Shown here in pieces: positions 40,701-45,130 of a stretch of DNA of 45,130 nucleotides. The position numbers and the translations under genes are program-made. This stretch comes from an uncultured Myxococcales bacterium (GTDB taxonomy: Bacteria > Myxococcota_A > UBA9042), in NCBI GenBank assembly GCA_903929795.1, contig CAIYWC010000006.1, positions 1 to 45,130 on the forward strand. The letters are read 5' to 3'. The notes beneath the pieces were generated by a model. It was not told where the DNA came from. It saw only the letters and a program-made list of their open reading frames with translations, and did no database searches. Positions within the stretch are counted from its first letter, which is position 1; each line of letters starts with the position of its first letter.

Positions 40701-41091
40701 TTCAGATTACGCTTTTCTTGTCGGCGGCTCCGCCAACCAGGCGATCTACGCGCGGGTCGCCGTCGACGCCTACGCCGGCAAGCCGGACTCGCTGACCGCC
40801 GCCAACCAGGGCAGCGCGCCGGCGTTCCGTTCCGTCGTGCTGGACCCGTCCGGCGACGTCCTCATCGCCGGCAACACGACCCAGGCCCAGCTCACCCGGT
40901 TCGACCCGTGGTACCACCAGACGTGCACGAGCGCGGGCAAATGCCTCGGCTGGGCGCCGATCGCCTGCGACGACGGCAACGCGTGCACCCAGGATGGCTG
41001 CGATGGCACGCTAGGCTGCACGTACACGAATACGCCGCCCAACCAGCCCTGCCAGGGCGGCGGCATGTGCCAAAACGGCGTCTGCAAGTAG
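37777..41091 (+). CDS. Large Cys-rich repeat lipoprotein with propeller-like blocks
   Basis: 1104 residues. Lipobox LTGC (Cys16) after a short signal, then an acidic Ala/Asp linker to about 73. Residues 75-278 hold tandem Cys-rich modules of about 45 residues, of the form C-x-D-x-x-x-C-T-x-x-x-x-C then C (for example CNDSNACTTDSC and CTDSSACTSGDGC). Two long blocks of short repeated strands follow (about 280-635 and 706-1045), containing delta-60-like repeats such as GEGGFVLCGSTN, DGRLVAYGWQGALD and DGSLVAVGGQG, consistent with beta-propellers. They are separated by a second Cys block (639-705) and closed by a third (1047-1104). The modules are probably disulfide-bonded at the cell surface. 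The start overlaps the previous stop by one base (TGATG). Function unknown; adhesion or sensing is possible. Confidence 0.88.
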   Translation: MRNFTVLFALVWLTGCWRDSAAVGAQYESAWLAAHPDDAALGDADAGFDAQGTDATAGSDAVDAAADVPDAVSPCADKVCVKKGDCWTAVCDAKTGNCLDNPLPDTTVCSDGDACTLGDSCKAGTCAGKPAVCNDSNACTTDSCDAALGCQYLPNSATCTDSSACTSGDGCVAGKCQTTPVVCEDNNPCTNNNCDPTSGCVYPPNTATCTDNDACSEPDVCANTVCGGIKVDCDDANSCTIDTCDKLTGCVHAALTGACDDGNPCTLPDMCVAGVCSGGAFAFGLHPLEGGTYDTAWDAASSGGSSWIVGASASGLGAQSDFSLWSIGADGGIAGQRTVGEAVLSEVGRIAVPASGGVWAIGDASAATGGQIPSFAWFGDDLSTGAYKFATTDQSWRITGQRMLGAQWLLTGNRQQTGAPLHGWFGVATVKTGSAPSVVVTSEWLSSSAQASRIDALVALTGGTFLGIGAMANPAGGEDLWLVRIAATGDYTADSALDIGAGQHRVLSALPTADGGALVLAMAEDVSPGTLLLLQLDKTLTVAWQLPVGVDLWQNAALVAGAPGAYVVGTRADTLDRGAVLHVSPQGQIEWSFTSPLGALPQRLSAALLQPDGRLVAYGWQGALDADVLELALDPWGSASCTTTGKCSSLANTPTDDGNACTLDKCDPTLGIVHTNVADGSWCDDGVACTVGDACISGTCFGGPRLFTKNFSGRTLYHLEPLSEGGFVLCGSTNDAIGSSYITWVDAAGEQKLDHLALGTTALPGHGCAQGADDAIWQVGWSGAGNPLGARVRKFDLATQSDIFDQSYGGVQFSAIVAHPAGGVVALGSNQPQPRATRILADGSKGWDWLGAGVGNADNANAGVFLSDGSLLVVGEKHASNATPSAFAVRLDATGAAVWTQNFSGITGRLLGVGIQRDGSLVAVGGQGTGGSSAPWIVRLDFASGAVKDTFSPPAPQGTVWYDVAFFASGGKGPGSDYAFLVGGSANQAIYARVAVDAYAGKPDSLTAANQGSAPAFRSVVLDPSGDVLIAGNTTQAQLTRFDPWYHQTCTSAGKCLGWAPIACDDGNACTQDGCDGTLGCTYTNTPPNQPCQGGGMCQNGVCK

Positions 41092-41235
41092 GTACGCCGG
41101 GCGCGGATTGTGTGACATTTTGCGGCGAGCCGCGGCAGAATCGGGCGGGAAACGAAAACCCAGAGGTTCCACCCTCCCGAGGGCGGGCTCCGCGCGCCGC
41201 GACCGCACCGCCGGCCGGACCAAGCCTTCCGCCGG
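41092..41235. other. Spacer between convergent genes; weak hairpin only
   Basis: 144 bases between the Cys-rich lipoprotein stop and the truB stop. A short CCCT/AGGG stem lies near 41172-41184, and on the minus strand a T-rich run comes about 17 bases after it. It is too weak and too far apart to call a terminator with confidence. Confidence 0.3.
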
Positions 41236-42198
41236 CTATTCGCCTTGTTCCGCCGCGTCTGCCTGATCCGGCGTCTCGGCCGCCACGGCATCCGGTGGCA
41301 CGAACCCGCGTTCCACGACCAGCCGCGCGCCCGCTTCATCCGCGTGGGCGATCGCGACGCACACCGCACGGCCGCGTTCGTCCAGTACCAGCACGTCGCC
41401 GCGCAGGTCGCCCGGCACCACCGGCTGCTTGCCTTGGCGAAACGCGAGCACCAGCGCGTCGTCCACCGTTAGCGTCGGCAGCACCCGGCTCAGCGCCTCG
41501 GGAAGCGGCCGGAGCTGCGCCAAGCGCTCGTCTTCGCTCAGCTTTTGGAAAGCGTCCAAGCTGATGGCATCCGCCAGCGCAAAACCGCCGCCAAACGTCC
41601 GCCGCAGCGTCGCCAGGTGCGCCGCCGACTGCATCGCCACGCCGAGATCGCGACCCAGCGCGCGGATGTAAAAGCCCGCGCCGCAGGTCACGCGCAACTG
41701 CACGTCCGGACTCGTGATTCCCAGCAGCTCGACGGTCTCCAGGCGCACTGGCCGCGGCTCGCGGACGATGATCTCGCCCTTGCGCACGCGCGCGTGATCG
41801 CGCACGCCCCCGCGCTGCAGCGCGCTCACCGCCGGCGGCACCTGCAGCAGGTCGCCCAGCGGTGGCAGCGCCGCTTGCACGCGCTCGGGCGTCAGCCGCG
41901 GCACCGGCGCCGTGCGGAGCACCGGGCTCTCGGCGTCATCGGACAGCGTGGCGCTGCCAAAACGCACAGTTGTTTCATAGGTTTTTGACGCATCCTGCCA
42001 CCAGCGCACGCCCTTGGTCGCCTCGCCGAACGCGATCAGCAGGATGCCGGTCGCCATCGGGTCGAGGGTCCCGGCGTGGCCGACGCGCTTTTCGCCCAGC
42101 AGGCCGCTGACCTTGTTGACGACGTCGCGGGACGTCCAGCCCGCAGGCTTGTCGATGACGAGCAAGCCGTGAATTTGCGCTGGTTTACGCTGGGACAT
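41236..42198 (-). CDS. truB: tRNA pseudouridine(55) synthase
   Basis: 320 residues. It makes pseudouridine at position 55 in the T-loop of nearly all tRNAs. The N-terminal motif GLLVIDKPAGWTS and the catalytic segment VGHAGTLDPMATGIL, with the nucleophilic Asp in TLDP, are intact. Later family motifs include KTYETTVRFG and YIRALGRDLG. A PUA-like C-terminus is followed by an acidic tail (ETPDQADAAEQGE). Start ATG 42198 lies inside the end of rbfA (14-base overlap), so translation is coupled. It is the last gene of the infB-rbfA-truB unit. Confidence 0.97.
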   Translation of the reverse strand: MSQRKPAQIHGLLVIDKPAGWTSRDVVNKVSGLLGEKRVGHAGTLDPMATGILLIAFGEATKGVRWWQDASKTYETTVRFGSATLSDDAESPVLRTAPVPRLTPERVQAALPPLGDLLQVPPAVSALQRGGVRDHARVRKGEIIVREPRPVRLETVELLGITSPDVQLRVTCGAGFYIRALGRDLGVAMQSAAHLATLRRTFGGGFALADAISLDAFQKLSEDERLAQLRPLPEALSRVLPTLTVDDALVLAFRQGKQPVVPGDLRGDVLVLDERGRAVCVAIAHADEAGARLVVERGFVPPDAVAAETPDQADAAEQGE

Positions 42199-42592
42199 CG
42201 TCTGCCGGTTCCTCCGCCTCGACGGGCCGTTTGGCGCGTTCCGCCGCCAGGATCGCTTCCACGCGCTGGGCGCGCTGGGCATCCTTGTCAAACACGAACA
42301 CGACATGCGGCTTGCTGCGCAGGTCCAGCGCCTCCACCAGCGTGCGGCCGATGAAGCTTTGCGCCTTTTCCAGCACGTCCAGCAGCGGCTTGCCCGGCTC
42401 GGCCGTGCCATCGCCGTCACGCAGGATGTACATCACTCGCAAGTGCCCGAGATCAGGCGCCAAACGCCCCGCGACGACCTTGACGGTCAGCGCCAGCGGC
42501 GAACGCACCTCGTAGGACAAGAGCCGCTCGACCTCGTCCAACATCAGCGTCTCGAGCCGATCGGCCCGGGTGAAACTTGGCTGTCTGCGCAT
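42185..42592 (-). CDS. rbfA: 30S ribosome-binding factor A
   Basis: 135 residues. A KH-like protein that binds the 30S subunit for 16S rRNA 5'-end maturation and cold adaptation. The N-terminal helix RADRLETLMLDEVERLLS, the strand HLRVMYILRDGDG and the C-terminal LRSKPHVVFVFDKD are the family's usual landmarks. An extra acidic/basic tail of about 25 residues follows (AAERAKRPVEAEEPADD). It starts 9 bases after infB and overlaps truB, the standard order. Confidence 0.95.
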   Translation of the reverse strand: MRRQPSFTRADRLETLMLDEVERLLSYEVRSPLALTVKVVAGRLAPDLGHLRVMYILRDGDGTAEPGKPLLDVLEKAQSFIGRTLVEALDLRSKPHVVFVFDKDAQRAQRVEAILAAERAKRPVEAEEPADDVPA

Positions 42593-42601
42593 GGGACCTG
42601 C

Positions 42602-45130
42602 CTAACCGCGCGGATTCGCTGCCGGCGCGAGCTTGCGGGCGGTCTTCTTCAGCTCAAAGCACTCCAGCTGGTCGCCGACGTTGAGCTTGGCAAAACCGGC
42701 GAGGCCGATGCCGCACTCGTAGCCCTGCGCCACTTCCTTGACGTCGTCCTTGAAGCGTTTGAGGGACGCAATCTCGCCTTCCCAAATGTTCTCCTTGGCC
42801 CGCAGGACCCGCATCCGGGCGCTGCGCTGAATGACGCCGTCCAGCACGCTGCAACCGGCAATCGTGCCCAGTTTCGGCACGTTGAACAGGTTGCGCACGT
42901 CCGCGTGACCGAGGATGACCTCCTCGATGATCGGCTCCAGCATGCCTTCCAGCTTGGCTGTGACGAAGTCGATCGCGTCGTAGATGACCGAGAACGGCTG
43001 GATGACGACGTTCAGGTCGTCCGCCAAGCGCTTGCCCTTGACCTCCGGCTTGACGTTGAACGCGATGATGACCGCCTTCGACGCCGAAGCCAGGTTGATG
43101 TCGGACTCGGTCACGCCGCCCACGGCCGCGTGCAGCACGCGCACCTTGACTTCCTCGTGCTCGATCTTGGACAGCGCCTGCTTCAACGCCTCCGCCGAAC
43201 CGTGCACGTCCGCCTTGATGATGAGGTTGAGATCCTTGGTGATCGTCTCCCCCACTTCGCCCAGCGACTCCAGCGTCCGCCGCGACGTGACAAGCGCCGA
43301 TTTCTCGCGTTGCTTCTCGATGCGGTGCTCGACGATCGCCTTGGCCTTCTTTTCGTCCGCCACGACGTACATTTCATCGCCCGCGTTCGTCACCGCGTCA
43401 AAGCCGATGACTTCCACCGGCGTCGCGGGTCCAGCTTCTTCCAACGGCCGGCCCATGTCGTCCAACATCGCGCGAACACGGCAGTATTGGCTGCCGGCCA
43501 CGACGTATTGGCCGCGCCTGAGCGTGCCCGACTGCACAAGCAGCGTCGCCACCGGACCGCGGCCTTTCTCCAGCCGCGATTCGACAACCAGGCCGCGTGC
43601 ATCCGCGTACGGATTGGCCTTCAGCTCCATGATGTCCGACTGCAACGCCAGCATTTCCAGCAGCTTGTCCAAGCCTGCGCCGGTCTTGGCCGACACTTCG
43701 CAGAAGATCGCGTCGCCGCCCCATTCTTCCGCCACCACGCCGTGGTCCGCCAGCTCGCGCCGCACTTTCTCCACATCCGCGCCCGGCTTGTCGATCTTGT
43801 TCACCGCCACGATGATCGGCACATTCGCCGCCTTCGCGTGGTTGATCGCCTCGATGGTCTGCGGCATCACGCCGTCGTCCGCCGCCACGACAAGCACGAT
43901 GACGTCGGTCGCCTTGGCGCCGCGCGCGCGCATCGCCGTGAACGCTTCGTGGCCCGGCGTGTCCAGGAACACGACGCGCCGCTCGCGGCCATCGGCAAAC
44001 GACGTCCCCGGCACTTCCGCGACGTACGCGCCGATGTGCTGAGTGATGCCGCCGGCTTCCTTGGCCGCCGTCCGCGTCTTGCGAATCGCGTCCAGCAGGC
44101 TGGTTTTGCCGTGATCCACGTGGCCCATGACCGTAACCACCGGACTGCGCGGCACTTCCGTGCCCTTGGTGTCCTCGGGCTTTTGCAGGTACGCGTCCAA
44201 ATCGAAGCTGACGTTCTCCACCGTGAAGCCAAATTCGCCGGCGATCAGCTCAACCGTCTCCAAATCCAGCGGATGGTTCACCGTCGCCATGATGCCGAGA
44301 TCAAACAGCTTGCGGATGACTTCGGTCCCCTTGACCGACATCTGGTGCGCGAGGTTCGCCACCGTGATGGTGTCCTCGATGCGCAGATGGCGCTTCTCCT
44401 GCTTGGCGGGCGCCACGACGGCCAGCGGCTTCATGCCCTTGCGCGGCTTCTTGCCACCGCGCGCACGGCCGCCATCGGCGGTGGTTGCAGAGGAATCGCG
44501 CCGGCGATCGTAAATCACCTTGCGCCCCCGGGCGTTGCGCGGATCCTCGCGTTCACCCAGCGCACGCGGCGCGGCGCGATCCGCGCCCATTTCGCTGCCA
44601 CCAGGCGCGGGCGGCGCGGGCGGCTGCGGCGGCGGCGCCGGCTGGTCCGTGAGCGCCGCCTTGGGCGTCGGCTTCGGGATGTCCTTCAAGTAGTCCGGCA
44701 TCGCCATGCGAACCAGACCGCTCTTGGGCCGCGTGGTCGTCTCGCGCAGCGCGGCGCCGATCTCGTTGAGCAGGATCGGCTTGGCAGATTCCTCGTCCTG
44801 TGCTGCGGCAGACTCGTCCGGCGCTGTGAACTGCACCGGCGCAACCACGTCCGCTTCGGGTCCTTCGTCCGGGCGCGCGGGCACCAGCGGCTCGGCCGGA
44901 AGCGGCGCGGGCTCGCTGATCTTCAGCATCATTTCCGGCGGCGGCGTCAGGTCTTCCAGGCGCGCGCGGGTCAAGCGCGGGCGTTCGTCGCGGAAAGTGC
45001 CACCGGTCGGCGCGGCAACAGGTGTCGGGGCGGCTTCAGGCGCTGGCGCGGGGACGGGCGCTGGCGGCGGGGCGGGCGCGACTGCGGGCGCGGGCGCAAC
45101 GGCAACGGGTGCCGGCGCCGGGGCCGGTGC
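42602..45130 (-). CDS. infB: Translation initiation factor IF-2 (N-terminus outside window)
   Basis: 842 residues are visible; the frame stays open to the right edge, so the start is missing. IF-2 delivers initiator tRNA to the ribosome. From the visible N-terminal side: a long Ala/Pro-rich stretch, an acidic region, the IF2_N domain ([19 protein letters not shown]...), and the G domain with GHVDHGKTS (G1), DTPGHEAF (G3) and NKIDKP (G4). Domains II, III and IV follow, ending in [14 protein letters not shown]. All GTPase motifs are intact. An in-frame TTG/ATG-like position near 44974 is internal, not the start, because the coding-like Ala/Pro sequence continues upstream. The extended low-complexity N-terminus is typical of Myxococcota IF-2. 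Confidence 0.97.
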   Translation of the reverse strand, partial: APAPAPAPVAVAPAPAVAPAPPPAPVPAPAPEAAPTPVAAPTGGTFRDERPRLTRARLEDLTPPPEMMLKISEPAPLPAEPLVPARPDEGPEADVVAPVQFTAPDESAAAQDEESAKPILLNEIGAALRETTTRPKSGLVRMAMPDYLKDIPKPTPKAALTDQPAPPPQPPAPPAPGGSEMGADRAAPRALGEREDPRNARGRKVIYDRRRDSSATTADGGRARGGKKPRKGMKPLAVVAPAKQEKRHLRIEDTITVANLAHQMSVKGTEVIRKLFDLGIMATVNHPLDLETVELIAGEFGFTVENVSFDLDAYLQKPEDTKGTEVPRSPVVTVMGHVDHGKTSLLDAIRKTRTAAKEAGGITQHIGAYVAEVPGTSFADGRERRVVFLDTPGHEAFTAMRARGAKATDVIVLVVAADDGVMPQTIEAINHAKAANVPIIVAVNKIDKPGADVEKVRRELADHGVVAEEWGGDAIFCEVSAKTGAGLDKLLEMLALQSDIMELKANPYADARGLVVESRLEKGRGPVATLLVQSGTLRRGQYVVAGSQYCRVRAMLDDMGRPLEEAGPATPVEVIGFDAVTNAGDEMYVVADEKKAKAIVEHRIEKQREKSALVTSRRTLESLGEVGETITKDLNLIIKADVHGSAEALKQALSKIEHEEVKVRVLHAAVGGVTESDINLASASKAVIIAFNVKPEVKGKRLADDLNVVIQPFSVIYDAIDFVTAKLEGMLEPIIEEVILGHADVRNLFNVPKLGTIAGCSVLDGVIQRSARMRVLRAKENIWEGEIASLKRFKDDVKEVAQGYECGIGLAGFAKLNVGDQLECFELKKTARKLAPAANPRG

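Noticed and set aside
41092..41235. Intrinsic terminator between the Cys-rich lipoprotein and truB
   Set aside because: Stem of only four pairs, and the T-rich run is too far away.
1..45130. Insertion sequences, prophage, CRISPR arrays, rRNA genes or further tRNAs
   Set aside because: No transposase, integrase, repeat-spacer pattern or other cloverleaf was found on reading both strands by eye.

Overview
The window is GC-rich, gene-dense bacterial DNA (almost no spacer over 300 bases) carrying core Gram-negative genes: complex I, BamA, Skp, Lol permease and ATPase, LysRS, IF-2, RbfA and TruB. It also has several traits typical of Myxococcota and related former Deltaproteobacteria: a eukaryotic-type Ser/Thr kinase with an N-terminal zinc ribbon, a large lipoprotein with C-x-D-x-x-x-C-T type cysteine repeats, PPC-domain lipoproteins and an Ala/Pro-rich IF-2 N-terminus. 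I infer an aerobic Myxococcota-like chromosome. No phage, insertion sequence, CRISPR array or plasmid feature was seen.

Layout. 1-1835 (+): a split long-chain-alcohol-oxidase-type locus (helical partner gene plus GMC flavoprotein). 1827-8689 (-): a secreted protein, a GT8 glycosyltransferase, an S9A prolyl oligopeptidase lipoprotein, a Tat-type LigB dioxygenase and a polytopic membrane protein. 8790-16989 (+): tRNA-Pro(GGG), lysS with a structured leader, a double-sized LolC/E permease, lolD, bamA, a Cys-less redoxin-like gene and a PHA-system-like gene. 16979-20118 (-): a PPC-repeat lipoprotein, skp and pirin. 20272-23608 (+): an exported protein of unknown function and a PNGase F-like lipoprotein. 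23627-31920 (-): a seven-gene complex I operon nuoEFJKLMN that lacks G, H, I and A-D. 32083-32868 (+): a sugar-nucleotide transferase. 32888-35062 (-): a membrane-embedded spermidine-synthase-like protein. 35272-41091 (+): an overlapping trio of Ser/Thr kinase, TPR membrane protein and 1104-residue Cys-rich lipoprotein. 41236-45130 (-): truB, rbfA and the 3' part of infB, the end of a classical nusA-infB operon.

How genes work together. lolC-lolD-bamA (with skp nearby on the other strand) form an envelope biogenesis group. nuoEFJKLMN gives the NADH-input module and most of the membrane arm of NADH dehydrogenase, so the rest must lie elsewhere. infB-rbfA-truB serve translation initiation and ribosome or tRNA maturation. 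The kinase-TPR-lipoprotein trio looks like one translationally coupled unit linking intracellular phosphorylation to the cell surface. It is the best candidate here for an undescribed system, together with the LolC fusion and the lysS leader structure. Promoter-like sites with a -10 of the type TATCnT recur before several genes. All functions are inferred from motifs by eye; no database search was possible.
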